This document shows positions 1 through 8,692 of a stretch of DNA of 39,188 nucleotides, piece after piece. The notes beneath the pieces are model-generated. The model ran no database searches. It was not told where the DNA came from and saw only the letters and a program-made list of their open reading frames with translations. The stretch comes from Bacteroidota bacterium (GTDB lineage Bacteria > Bacteroidota > Bacteroidia > Bacteroidales > UBA10428): contig QKEH01000151.1 of the NCBI GenBank assembly GCA_003252385.1, positions 1 to 39,188 of the forward strand, in the 5' to 3' direction. Within the stretch, counting starts at the first letter, position 1. Every line of letters starts with the position of its first letter. The position numbers and the translations under genes were made by a program.

Positions 1-462
1 CTTCGGGTTGCTGCCCCCCCCCTTCAGCAGTTCACTAAACAGGTAGTTGGTTGTCGAATCTATCCGTAAAACCTCTTAAATGGTAAGCCCAATGGTTCGG
101 CAGTCCGACAAAACACTTTGATAATGGCGTACCAATCTAAAATAAACATCTTCAAAGAACTTACTGTCACGGTTACGCATCCCATCGCAGGCGGTACTCT
201 TGGCCGGGGCTTTTTCAAGCCCCAACAAGTTCAGTTTCCCGCTCATCGCCCGCAGACCCTCGCAAATCTCCGTCATCGAGTCGCAGCGGCTAAGGATGCC
301 GAAAAGGACAGTTATTAACTGTGTTTTTGCATTAAAGGCTTTGTAATAATAGTCAGCTTTGTGCTTCTTTACCAAACTGGTTAAGTTAATCCCATCGATT
401 AAATTTATTACCTGTTTGAAAATCGGCTGTCCGACAAACTTTATTTCTGTATTTTTACCCGC
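1..462 (-). pseudogene. IS4-family transposase remnant (DUF4372 N-terminal part), decayed
   Basis: Read on the minus strand, one frame gives the N-terminal DUF4372 region of an IS4-type transposase (KFVGQPIFKQVINLIDG, then a KKHKADYYYKAF segment). It is broken in two ways. The first sense codon at 460-462 is GCG, directly after an in-frame TAA at 463-465, so no ATG is available where the family normally starts. A TAA at 76-78 also interrupts the frame. Past that stop the same frame continues with EVLRIDSTTNYLFSELLKG up to the window edge; IDSTT carries the first Asp of the DDE catalytic triad. The remaining two thirds of the protein lie outside the window. Terminal inverted repeats could not be identified. 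The family call is firm; loss of function is strongly suggested by the two lesions. Confidence 0.8.
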
Positions 463-565
463 TTAGCAAAACAAACTTACAACATGGGGCCAAACCTTTG
501 GGGAGTAGCCCCTTATTTTATTTTTTTACTCGTTCGGTAGTGGTTAATTATATGAAAAAATTTAC

Positions 566-1726
566 ATGTTAAGACGTTTCATAGGGTCGGTAATTGCTAT
601 TTTCTCGATTAGTACTGTTTTGGCTCAAAATGAATATAAGGAGACTAATCGTCAGCCCGCGTTGACAGATTATATCGAGGTGTATCAGAAACATATTAGC
701 GCTGTGCGAGGCGGTAACTGCCAAATGTATCCAAGTTGTTCCAATTTTGGAATGGCCGCCTATACATCCTATAATCCGGTTAAGGCAACTTTTTTAACAG
801 CCGACAGGTTACTCCGATGCAGTCATGACTTTAGCAACTATAATAAGGCACTAACTTCCGGCGGAACCCGGATACTTGATTTTCCTGTGCCGAATTCTAC
901 CCAGGAAAAAGAATTGCTAAGATCAAAAAATAATGCCATTCTATTCAGTGCAACAGACACCTCAGCCGAAGGAAAATTTGTGAATTTTTTGATCTCGAAA
1001 CGATATTATCGCGAAGCACTTCTGGAATTAAACAGACTTATATTCTATCAACCGCAACGTGTTGATGATACTCAATATTTAAACTTCCTTACTTGTAAAC
1101 GTGCACTAAATGAGCTGGAGGATGCTATTTTTACTTACGAAAACTCGTTTCCCGAGCAAATTAAACATAACCCGGAAATTGTATATGAATTGGGAAATAT
1201 TAATTTTGAACTCGGAGCATTTGATAAAGCCTTGTTGTACTACAACGACTGTATGAAATCTTTTACAGATTCCATATGGTATGAAAAGTCGGTACTGATG
1301 GCGGGTTTAACCTATGCCAAACAAAAACATTGGGAAGAAAGCAAAAGTGCATTTATGTCGTTAGCAGATAACAGTATTTTAAGTTATAGCCGTACTCATT
1401 GTATGAACATACTTCAGAACCGGGAGCATATAAGCTATAAAAAGCCTTACTTAGCAGGCATCTGTTCAGTAGTTCCCGGGTTAGGTTATTTGTATGCCGG
1501 ACATAAACACACTGCCGTATCTGCGCTTCTTATCAATGGGCTACTTGCCTATGCCACTTATACAAATATTAGAAACGAGAATTACGGCATGGCGGCTCTA
1601 ACCGGCGTGTTTTCATTTAGTTTTTATGTCGCGAATATTACGGGTTCCGTCAGAAGTGCAAAAAGGTATAATTCTAAAAAAGATTACGATACAATCAACA
1701 AATTAAAATCATTCATCTATTATTAA
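566..1726 (+). CDS. Exported YidD-domain protein with TPR region and C-terminal membrane segments
   Basis: 386 residues. Residues 1-20 are a signal peptide or first membrane anchor ending near VLAQ. Residues about 38-86 match the YidD (membrane protein insertion efficiency factor) pattern: YQKHIS, then CQMYPSCSNFG and RLLRCSHD, with the conserved Cys residues kept. A helical stretch at about 120-280 has TPR-like spacing (for example the YELGNINFELGAFDKALLYY segment). The last 100 residues hold Gly-rich hydrophobic segments (SVVPGLGYLYAGHKHTA) like those in small bacterial TM2-type proteins. Stand-alone YidD is about 70-90 residues and cytoplasmic or membrane-peripheral, so this is an enlarged, probably envelope-located version. 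It precedes two further exported genes on the same strand, 16 nt before the next one, suggesting co-transcription. Its function is inferred only. Confidence 0.7.
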   Translation: MLRRFIGSVIAIFSISTVLAQNEYKETNRQPALTDYIEVYQKHISAVRGGNCQMYPSCSNFGMAAYTSYNPVKATFLTADRLLRCSHDFSNYNKALTSGGTRILDFPVPNSTQEKELLRSKNNAILFSATDTSAEGKFVNFLISKRYYREALLELNRLIFYQPQRVDDTQYLNFLTCKRALNELEDAIFTYENSFPEQIKHNPEIVYELGNINFELGAFDKALLYYNDCMKSFTDSIWYEKSVLMAGLTYAKQKHWEESKSAFMSLADNSILSYSRTHCMNILQNREHISYKKPYLAGICSVVPGLGYLYAGHKHTAVSALLINGLLAYATYTNIRNENYGMAALTGVFSFSFYVANITGSVRSAKRYNSKKDYDTINKLKSFIYY

Positions 1727-1742
1727 TTAAAACCTTCTCAAC

Positions 1743-2270
1743 ATGATAACAGCAATTAAGCATTCAATTCTCCTGAAAGTTATTTCTATTGTATTGGCAT
1801 TTAATATTTTAGGTATTTCAGCCATTTCAGCTAATGACAAAATTATCCTGAATTCAGGAACCTCGGTAATTATGGAAACCACCCAACCCATAAAATCGGA
1901 AGTGGTAAAGGCCGGTTATACCTTATATTTCAAAGTATTGTATGATGTTAAAGTGAATGATAAAATCGTTATACCTGCCGGATCCAGAGCCACAGGTCAG
2001 GTGGTACGAAGTGAGATGGCAAAAGGACTGGGTAAGCCTGGAGCTGTTGAAGTTCAGGTAAATTCAGTGGAGGCTCTCGATGGCCAGGTCATTCCTCTGG
2101 TTGGCGGAAACCTATATCAAGCAGGCGATGATAACCAAACTGAAGCAATACTTCTAGGTGTTTTACTATGTATTTTGTTTCTAACCATAAAAGGAGATAA
2201 TGCTGTGATTCCAAGTGGAACAATGATAACCGCAGCAACTGCCGGAACCTATTATATTGCCGTAGAATAA
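1743..2270 (+). CDS. Exported hypothetical protein
   Basis: 175 residues, starting 16 nt after the YidD/TPR gene, so probably in one transcript. Residues 1-30 form a signal peptide (hydrophobic LKVISIVLAFNILGISAIS, cleavage near ISA-ND). The rest is beta-rich, with two IPAG/IPSG turns (VIPAGSRATGQVV and VIPSGTMITAAT) on either side of a short hydrophobic segment (about 136-147, LLGVLLCILFL). The repeated 'I-P-x-G-S/T' turns suggest a small beta-barrel fold. I do not recognise the family with certainty. The pairing with an envelope protein suggests a periplasmic or envelope role. Confidence 0.6.
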   Translation: MITAIKHSILLKVISIVLAFNILGISAISANDKIILNSGTSVIMETTQPIKSEVVKAGYTLYFKVLYDVKVNDKIVIPAGSRATGQVVRSEMAKGLGKPGAVEVQVNSVEALDGQVIPLVGGNLYQAGDDNQTEAILLGVLLCILFLTIKGDNAVIPSGTMITAATAGTYYIAVE

Positions 2271-2447
2271 AATGTATGGCTTTATACGCTAATCCATCTG
2301 TTAAACCCTCATCAAAACAGTAAAAGCTGTATTAAAATTGCTTTGACTAAGTACAACTACCGGGTTGTATGCATACTGGCATGTTACAGATCCCTTTATT
2401 GGCAACAAAATTTTTTTAAACTCAATCCAAATTAAGAAAAAGCTACC

Positions 2448-3065
2448 ATGAAAAAAACATTTGCAAAATTTACCCCCCTAATCCTGCTGATCGTCCTATC
2501 GGGATGTGCTGCTTCCTACAGGCCAATTAATCCAACAACATTGAATTACAATTCGCATGACATGCAGGATGGCATTGCATTATCATACAAATATGATGTA
2601 TTGAAAGAACGAGGAAATAAAAAATACGCTAACAAAGAATCCAGAAAAGGAGTACGGGTGGTTGCCGTAAAATTGACCAATAATACGGATACTACCGTAG
2701 TCATAGGAAAAGACATCCTGTTTTATTCAGCTCAGAACCAATTACTCCCTTTGGATCCGATGACTATTAAAGAGTCCATCAAACAAATTGTACCCGGATA
2801 CCTGCCATATCTCATATTTACTTTACTCAATGTCTCTACTTCTGATGGCTACTCTACACATGTATATCCTGTCGGCCTGGCACTGGGGCCCGGATTAACC
2901 ATTGGAAATATGGCCGTGGCTGGTTCTGCGAACAATTCTATGCTGAAAGAATTAAATGAATACAATATTCTGAACCAAGATATTCAGAAAGGAGAAACTG
3001 TTTATGGAATAATAGGAATCCGAGATCTGGGTTACAGTATTTTATCGGCTAAGAAAATAAAATAA
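2448..3065 (+). CDS. Putative lipoprotein, unknown function
   Basis: 205 residues. The N-terminus is a lipoprotein signal: positive MKKTFAKF, hydrophobic core, lipobox LSGC with Cys20 as the predicted lipidation site. The mature part includes a beta-rich segment (GVRVVAVKLTNNTDTTVVI) that resembles immunoglobulin-like domains placed after lipoboxes. A hydrophobic stretch lies at about 105-165. It lies 177 nt after the preceding exported gene and ends just before a strong hairpin terminator. The family is not recognised. Confidence 0.6.
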   Translation: MKKTFAKFTPLILLIVLSGCAASYRPINPTTLNYNSHDMQDGIALSYKYDVLKERGNKKYANKESRKGVRVVAVKLTNNTDTTVVIGKDILFYSAQNQLLPLDPMTIKESIKQIVPGYLPYLIFTLLNVSTSDGYSTHVYPVGLALGPGLTIGNMAVAGSANNSMLKELNEYNILNQDIQKGETVYGIIGIRDLGYSILSAKKIK

Positions 3066-3072
3066 GGTCTCA

Positions 3073-3115
3073 TCCAAAATAGGGTGCGATGGCAATTCAC
3101 ACCCTATTTTGGATA
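3073..3115. terminator. Perfect 15-bp inverted repeat, probable terminator of the exported-gene block
   Basis: Arms 3073-3087 and 3101-3115 are perfectly complementary over 15 bp with a 13-nt loop, starting 8 nt after the lipoprotein stop codon. The arm is ATCCAAAATAGGGTG. There is no long U-run after it, but the position and stem strength fit a transcription terminator or mRNA-stabilising hairpin. Confidence 0.7.
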
Positions 3116-3432
3116 TTCTCCAGAAAGACATCAGGTCATCCCATACTTTATCTACAAACTCAAACCTTAGCAACATGAAATAGTTGCCTAAAACAGCTAT
3201 ACCCCCGACTACTACAGAAACTTTTCTATCGGGATGTTGCTTAAATTAAGGTAAATCCTTTCCCATTAATCGAGAAACAAAATTTCGCGGCAGTAAGGAA
3301 CTCTTAAAGCCGAGGAATGGTACTCCGTATTGTTTGCTTAGACTGAGAGTGCTACCCTTCATCCTTTTATCTTGAAAGGCTAAGAGATGTGAGACAAGAA
3401 AATAGCACCCCTCTCAAACTTTGCCATTTTGA

Positions 3433-3500
3433 GTACTCTGTACTCAGTACCCAGTACAGCGACTGAAAGTGCAACTACCACCCTTTTGCCTTTGTTATTC
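3433..3500 (-). repeat. Dispersed heptad repeat element, copy A (minus orientation)
   Basis: Four consecutive 7-bp units begin with GTAC at 3433, 3440, 3447 and 3454 (consensus GTACYCW, last unit degenerate). On the minus strand the element also carries GGCAAAAGGG and a 20-nt block with GCAC-TTTCAGTC-CTGTACT. That block matches the plus-strand element at 14160-14254 in 18 of 20 positions. Confidence 0.6.
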
Positions 3501-3695
3501 TCCCCGCCAAACCCCGTGCTCTTCCTTCTTGCCTTTCCTACCAAAATGTAAGAACCCCTGTTTCCCGGCTACCCCTTCGTAACTTTTTGGTGGATCTTCC
3601 CGAGGCCCATCCACTCGGAAAATATTTTTTTATTTGTTCATTACCTGTACGTTACATGCATTTTGGCTCTCAGTCCCAAACCGCAATGCCCGTTC

Positions 3696-3710
3696 TGGCA
3701 CACGCTATGT
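3696..3710 (+). promoter_or_regulatory. Candidate sigma-54 (-24/-12) promoter for nifH
   Basis: TGGCAC at 3696-3701 is a perfect -24 core preceded by C. Five bases later, 3707-3710 (ATGT) sits at the -12 position, where TTGC is expected; only the central TG matches. The distance to the nifH start (54 nt) is right. The weak -12 half makes this a candidate only. Confidence 0.35.
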
Positions 3711-3721
3711 TTATGGGTTGA

Positions 3722-4588
<867 letters not shown>

Positions 4589-4597
4589 AAAATCCAT

Positions 4598-4673
4598 CGC
4601 CATTGCGGGGGAGAACGACGAAGCCAACGACTTTTCAAGACTGATGCTCGCCAGACTTCAATCGCAATGACGG
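4598..4673. repeat. REP-like palindromic element between nifH and nifI1
   Basis: The ends form an imperfect inverted repeat: CGCCATTGCG (4598-4607) pairs with CGCAATGACG (4663-4672) with one mismatch. The interior has a GAACGACGAAGC segment typical of short extragenic palindromes scattered in many bacterial genomes. Its position right after nifH suggests a hairpin that could protect the nifH message. Confidence 0.55.
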
Positions 4674-4706
4674 AATAACAAACTAAAAAAATAGGAGAAC
4701 CATACT

Positions 4707-5033
4707 ATGATAATGATTAGAGCCATTGTACGCCCCGAAAAATCAGCGATTGTAATGAAAGCCCTTTTCGAGGCCGGCTTTGTAGCAGTAACCAAAATTC
4801 CCGTGGTAGGTCGCGGTAAACAGCGCGGTATTAAAATTGGCGACATCACTTACGATGAGTTGAATAAAGACCTGCTGATGCTGGTAATAAAAGACGAAGA
4901 CAAAGATTATGTAGTGCAAACCGTTATGGGTTCAGCCCGTACCGGCGAAAAAGGAGCCTTTGGCGATGGAAAAATCTTTGTAACCCCTGTGGAAGAGGCC
5001 TATACCATCAGTCGCGGAACCAAGGAACTGTAA
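4707..5033 (+). CDS. nifI1: PII-like nitrogenase regulator NifI1
   Basis: 108 residues of the PII (GlnB) superfamily. The N-terminus MIRAIVRPEKSAIVMKALFE and the T-loop region VVGRGKQRGIKIGD are of the NifI1 type, and the C-terminal GDGKIFVTPVEEAYTIS is the PII strand that closes the nucleotide site. No Tyr is seen at the classical uridylylation position. With NifI2 it forms the complex that binds NifDK and blocks NifH docking when ammonium is present, relieved by 2-oxoglutarate (known from methanogens). AGGAG at 4693-4697 supports the ATG at 4707; an alternative in-frame ATG lies 6 nt further on. Placement between nifH and nifD is the diagnostic order. Confidence 0.95.
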   Translation: MIMIRAIVRPEKSAIVMKALFEAGFVAVTKIPVVGRGKQRGIKIGDITYDELNKDLLMLVIKDEDKDYVVQTVMGSARTGEKGAFGDGKIFVTPVEEAYTISRGTKEL

Positions 5034-5069
5034 TATTAACCAGCCGTCAAGCGGCACAACTACGAATCT

Positions 5070-5447
5070 ATGAAAACGATTATAGCCATACTCCGAATCG
5101 ATACCATGAACGAAACCAAAAAGGCACTGGCCGATGCAGGAGTACCCTCCTTCACTGCCACCGGCCGGGTATTTGGCCGTGGTAAAGGCAAGTGGGATGC
5201 CAAAGTGATGGAAGGGGTAAAAAACGATCAGCCGGAAGCAATTGCCCTGCTGGCCCCGGAACCACGCCTGCGCCCCCAGCGCTTCCTTACCATCATGGTT
5301 CCCGATTCGAAAGTAAAAACGGTGGTGAACGCCCTGATCAAATCGAACCAGACCAAACAGCCTGGCGATGGAAAGATTTTCGTACTGCCCGGCCTTGAAG
5401 CCTACAGCGTACGGACCGGCGAAAAAGGAGACAGTGTACTGGATTAG
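5070..5447 (+). CDS. nifI2: PII-like nitrogenase regulator NifI2
   Basis: 125 residues, PII superfamily, second partner of the NifI pair. N-terminal MKTIIAILRIDTMNETKKAL is followed by a T-loop-like GRVFGRGKGKWDA segment and the C-terminal GDGKIFVLPGLEAYSVRTGEKG. It is longer than NifI1, as in the known family, because of a larger T-loop. It starts 36 nt after nifI1, so the two are almost certainly co-translated. Expected role: 2-oxoglutarate and ATP sensing and post-translational inhibition of dinitrogenase on nitrogen up-shift. Confidence 0.95.
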   Translation: MKTIIAILRIDTMNETKKALADAGVPSFTATGRVFGRGKGKWDAKVMEGVKNDQPEAIALLAPEPRLRPQRFLTIMVPDSKVKTVVNALIKSNQTKQPGDGKIFVLPGLEAYSVRTGEKGDSVLD

Positions 5448-5553
5448 AGCGAACCGGCAGCCCTTCTCCTTTACGGCGACAGGGCGCCCCTCTCCAAGTG
5501 CAGTACCCTGCATTTTGAAACCCGTGTTTCACACACATTAAAAAGAAAAAAAC

Positions 5554-7185
5554 ATGTCAAAAAAAGTAGAAAATACCATACTTCCCGATCCTTCGGAACT
5601 GAAGGAGGAGATCTTGGCGAAATACCCCAAAAAGGTCGCCAAAAAGCGGGACAAATCCATGGTGGTGAACGATCCTGAAGTGGAACAGGAAGTGCAGTCG
5701 AACGTGCGCACCATTCCGGGAATTATTACCCAGCGCGGATGCTGCTATGCAGGTTGCAAGGGGGTGGTTCTTGGGCCCACCCGCGATATTGTTAACATCG
5801 TTCACGGCCCCATAGGATGTTCCTTCTATGCCTGGCTTACCCGCCGGAACCAAACCGATCCGGGCCCCGAAGGCGAGAACTTCATGATGTACGCCTTCTC
5901 CACCGATATGCAGGACTCCAACGTGGTATTCGGGGGTGAGAAAAAACTGGAGCAAGCCATTCGCGAGGCTCACGAACTCTTCCACCCACATGCCATTGCC
6001 ATCTTCTCTACCTGTCCGGTAGGCCTTATTGGTGACGACGTACACAGCGTGGCCCGCGAAATGAAGAAGGAACTCGGAATCAACGTATTTGGTTTCAGCT
6101 GCGAAGGCTACAAAGGGGTTAGCCAATCAGCCGGTCACCACATTGCCAACAACGGTATCTTTAAACATGTAGTGGGCTTGGACAACACGAAGAAACCCGG
6201 CAAATACCGTGTAAACCTGTTGGGCGAATACAATATCGGGGGCGATGCTTTCGAACTCGAAAAATACTTCGAAGAAATGGGCATTACCCTGGTTTCTACC
6301 TATAGCGGGAACTCTTCGATCCACGATTTCGAAAATAGCCACATGGTAGACCTCAACATGGTTATGTGCCACCGTTCCATCAACTACATTGCCGAGATGA
6401 TGGAGAAAAAATACGGTATACCCTGGTTCAAGGTCAACTTTATTGGTGCCGATGCTACTGCGAAGTCGCTCCGCAAAATTGCCGAATATTTTGAAGATGC
6501 CGAGCTGATGGCCAAAGCCGAAGCCATTATCAAACGCGAAATGAAAGCCGTGAAAGCCGCCATTTCCGAGGTTAAACCCAAAACCGATGGTAAACTGGCC
6601 ATGATGTTCGTGGGAGGCTCGCGTGCCCATCACTATCAGGAACTCTTCAGCGAAATGGGTATGAAATCGGTATCGGCCGGGTACGAGTTTGCCCACCGCG
6701 ATGATTACGAAGGACGCCATGTAATTCCGGACATTAAAATTGATGCCGACAGCCGGAACATTGAAGAACTCGAAGTGAGCCCCGACGAAGCCATGTGGCG
6801 TGCCGACCTGGTAGAGAAAAAAGCCAAACTGGTAAAAGCAGGCCTTGAATTTTCCGACTACGTGGGTATGTTGCCTGAAATGGACAAAAATGCCCTGGTA
6901 ATCGACGACGTTTCGCACTGGGAAGCCGAGAAGCTGATTGAGTTTTACAAGCCTGATATATTCTGTGCCGGTATCAAGGAGAAATACGTGATCCAAAAAT
7001 CCGGAGTGCCCCTCAAACAGTTGCACAGCTACGATTACGGCGGCCCGTACGCCGGCTTCAAAGGCGCGGTCAACTTCTACCACGAAATTGCCCGTATGGT
7101 GAGCACCACGGCCTGGAGCCTGGTAACCCCGCCCTGGAAAAACGAACCGGCTCTGGTTGCCAAAATGGCCGATGCAAAATATTAA
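5554..7185 (+). CDS. nifD: Nitrogenase molybdenum-iron protein alpha chain
   Basis: 543 residues. P-cluster ligands are Cys63 (RGCCYAGCKG), Cys89 (HGPIGCS) and Cys154 (FSTCPVGLIGDD). FeMo-cofactor ligands are Cys272 (VMCHRSINYI) and His491 (QLHSYDYGGPYAGF). The cofactor-pocket residues Gln191 and His195 (GVSQSAGHH) are also present. The protein is longer than the aerobic type because of an insertion around residues 380-440, typical of clostridial, methanogen and Bacteroidota enzymes. The Cys and His set, with dedicated nifEN/nifV and modABC, points to a Mo enzyme and not to VnfD or AnfD. It follows nifI2 by 106 nt and precedes nifK. All key residues are intact. Confidence 0.98.
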   Translation: MSKKVENTILPDPSELKEEILAKYPKKVAKKRDKSMVVNDPEVEQEVQSNVRTIPGIITQRGCCYAGCKGVVLGPTRDIVNIVHGPIGCSFYAWLTRRNQTDPGPEGENFMMYAFSTDMQDSNVVFGGEKKLEQAIREAHELFHPHAIAIFSTCPVGLIGDDVHSVAREMKKELGINVFGFSCEGYKGVSQSAGHHIANNGIFKHVVGLDNTKKPGKYRVNLLGEYNIGGDAFELEKYFEEMGITLVSTYSGNSSIHDFENSHMVDLNMVMCHRSINYIAEMMEKKYGIPWFKVNFIGADATAKSLRKIAEYFEDAELMAKAEAIIKREMKAVKAAISEVKPKTDGKLAMMFVGGSRAHHYQELFSEMGMKSVSAGYEFAHRDDYEGRHVIPDIKIDADSRNIEELEVSPDEAMWRADLVEKKAKLVKAGLEFSDYVGMLPEMDKNALVIDDVSHWEAEKLIEFYKPDIFCAGIKEKYVIQKSGVPLKQLHSYDYGGPYAGFKGAVNFYHEIARMVSTTAWSLVTPPWKNEPALVAKMADAKY

Positions 7186-7309
7186 TAACCGATAGCCTTT
7201 TCGGCCTAGCGCGGATGACGAAAAAGACGAGGCAAGCAACAGCCCTGAAGAAGAAGGTTACTTCGCTCCGCTCGCAAGCACGAAAAGTATATCATTAAAA
7301 ATTAAAACT

Positions 7310-8692
7310 ATGTTACTCAGACATACCCCCAAGAAAGTAATGGAACGGACGGGCTTGACCATCAACCCCGCCAAAACCTGCCAACCGGTAGGTGCCATGT
7401 ATGCCGCCCTGGGTATCCACGGATGCCTGCCCCACAGCCACGGTTCGCAAGGCTGCTGTTCTTACCACCGCAGTGCGCTGACCCGCCACTACAAGGAACC
7501 GATTATGGCTGCCACCAGCTCATTCACCGAAGGCTCTTCCGTATTTGGCGGACAGGCCAACCTGCTGCAGGCCATTAACAACATCTTTACCATTTACGAT
7601 CCACAGGTAATTGCCGTGCACTCCACCTGTTTGTCGGAAACCATTGGCGATGACCTGAAACAAATTTGTGAGAAAGCCAAAGAAGATGGTAAAGTGCCTT
7701 TGGGAAAACACATCATCTACTGCAACACCCCAAGTTACGTGGGTTCGCATGTAACCGGTTACTCCAACATGGTAGCCGGCATGGTTAACTACTTCTCCGA
7801 GTCGACTGGTAAAATCAACGACCGCATCAACCTCATCTCGGGTTGGGTGGAACCTTCCGACATGCGCGAAGTTAAACGCCTGGCCACTATGATGGGTGCT
7901 AAGTTCACTCTGTTCCCAGACACCTCCGATGTAGTTGATACCCCAATGACCGGAACCTTCGAAATGTATCCTAAGGGAGGCACCAGCATTACCGAGCTAA
8001 TTGCTTCAGGCGACAATAAGGCTACCCTGGCATTTGGCGAATGGGCCACAAAGGATGCCGCCATTAAGCTGGAAAACAAGTGTAAAGTTCCCTTCGAACT
8101 TGCCGATCTTCCTATCGGGATCAAAGCCACCGACCGTTTCATCCAAAAAATGTCGAAACTGGCCGAGGTAACCATCCCCGATGAGATCACCGCCGAACGG
8201 GGCAAACTGATCGACATTATCACCGATATGCACCAGTACCTCTATGGCAAACGGGTAGCTCTTTGGGGCGACCCCGACCAGTTGATTCCCATGGTGGAAT
8301 TCCTGTTGGATATGGACATGAAACCGGTATATATCGTTTCCGGTACCCCGGGCAAAAAAATGCACCAAAAGCTGGAAGCATTGCTCAGCACCAAAGTACC
8401 CGAGGCCAAGTTTAAAAATGGCGAAGGTGCGGATATGTTCCTGATGCACCAATGGATCAAAAACGAAAGTGTCGATCTGCTCATCGGAAACACCTACGGC
8501 AAATACATTGCCCGCGACGAAAACATACCATTTGTTCGCATGGGTTTCCCCATCATCGACCGCATTGGCCACTCCTACTTCCCCACAGTAGGTTATATGG
8601 GAGGTATCCGCATTGTAGAGAAAATTCTGAGCGTCCTCATGGATAAAAAAGACGCCGAATCGCCGGAAACCAGCTTTGAATTGGTGATGTAA
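7310..8692 (+). CDS. nifK: Nitrogenase molybdenum-iron protein beta chain
   Basis: 460 residues, shorter at the N-terminus than the roughly 520-residue proteobacterial form, as in other anaerobe-type enzymes. P-cluster ligands are Cys24 (AKTCQPVGAM), Cys49 (HGSQGCCSYHRS) and Cys107 (HSTCLSETIGDD). The protein pairs with NifD to hold the P-cluster at the subunit interface. It lies 124 nt downstream of nifD; the spacer carries no gene. A strong terminator (8839-8865) follows, so nifHIIDK may be a transcript unit of its own with limited read-through into nifEN. Confidence 0.98.
   Translation: MLLRHTPKKVMERTGLTINPAKTCQPVGAMYAALGIHGCLPHSHGSQGCCSYHRSALTRHYKEPIMAATSSFTEGSSVFGGQANLLQAINNIFTIYDPQVIAVHSTCLSETIGDDLKQICEKAKEDGKVPLGKHIIYCNTPSYVGSHVTGYSNMVAGMVNYFSESTGKINDRINLISGWVEPSDMREVKRLATMMGAKFTLFPDTSDVVDTPMTGTFEMYPKGGTSITELIASGDNKATLAFGEWATKDAAIKLENKCKVPFELADLPIGIKATDRFIQKMSKLAEVTIPDEITAERGKLIDIITDMHQYLYGKRVALWGDPDQLIPMVEFLLDMDMKPVYIVSGTPGKKMHQKLEALLSTKVPEAKFKNGEGADMFLMHQWIKNESVDLLIGNTYGKYIARDENIPFVRMGFPIIDRIGHSYFPTVGYMGGIRIVEKILSVLMDKKDAESPETSFELVM

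Noticed and set aside
14-22. Run of nine C as a possible sequencing error or frameshift site in the transposase remnant
   Set aside because: The frame through it reads Gly-Gly-Gly and stays in register with the IS4 motif on both sides, so no frameshift is needed there.
3340-3360. CTGAGA followed by ACCC resembling part of a thiamine pyrophosphate riboswitch
   Set aside because: The second conserved block (ACCTGATC ... GCGNAGGGA) is missing, no thiamine gene follows, and the segment lies about 400 nt from nifH.
6127-7239. 370-codon open frame on the minus strand opposite nifD
   Set aside because: It is the complement of strongly conserved nifD codons, has no ribosome site or protein-like features, and similar antisense frames lie opposite nifH, nifK and nifE.
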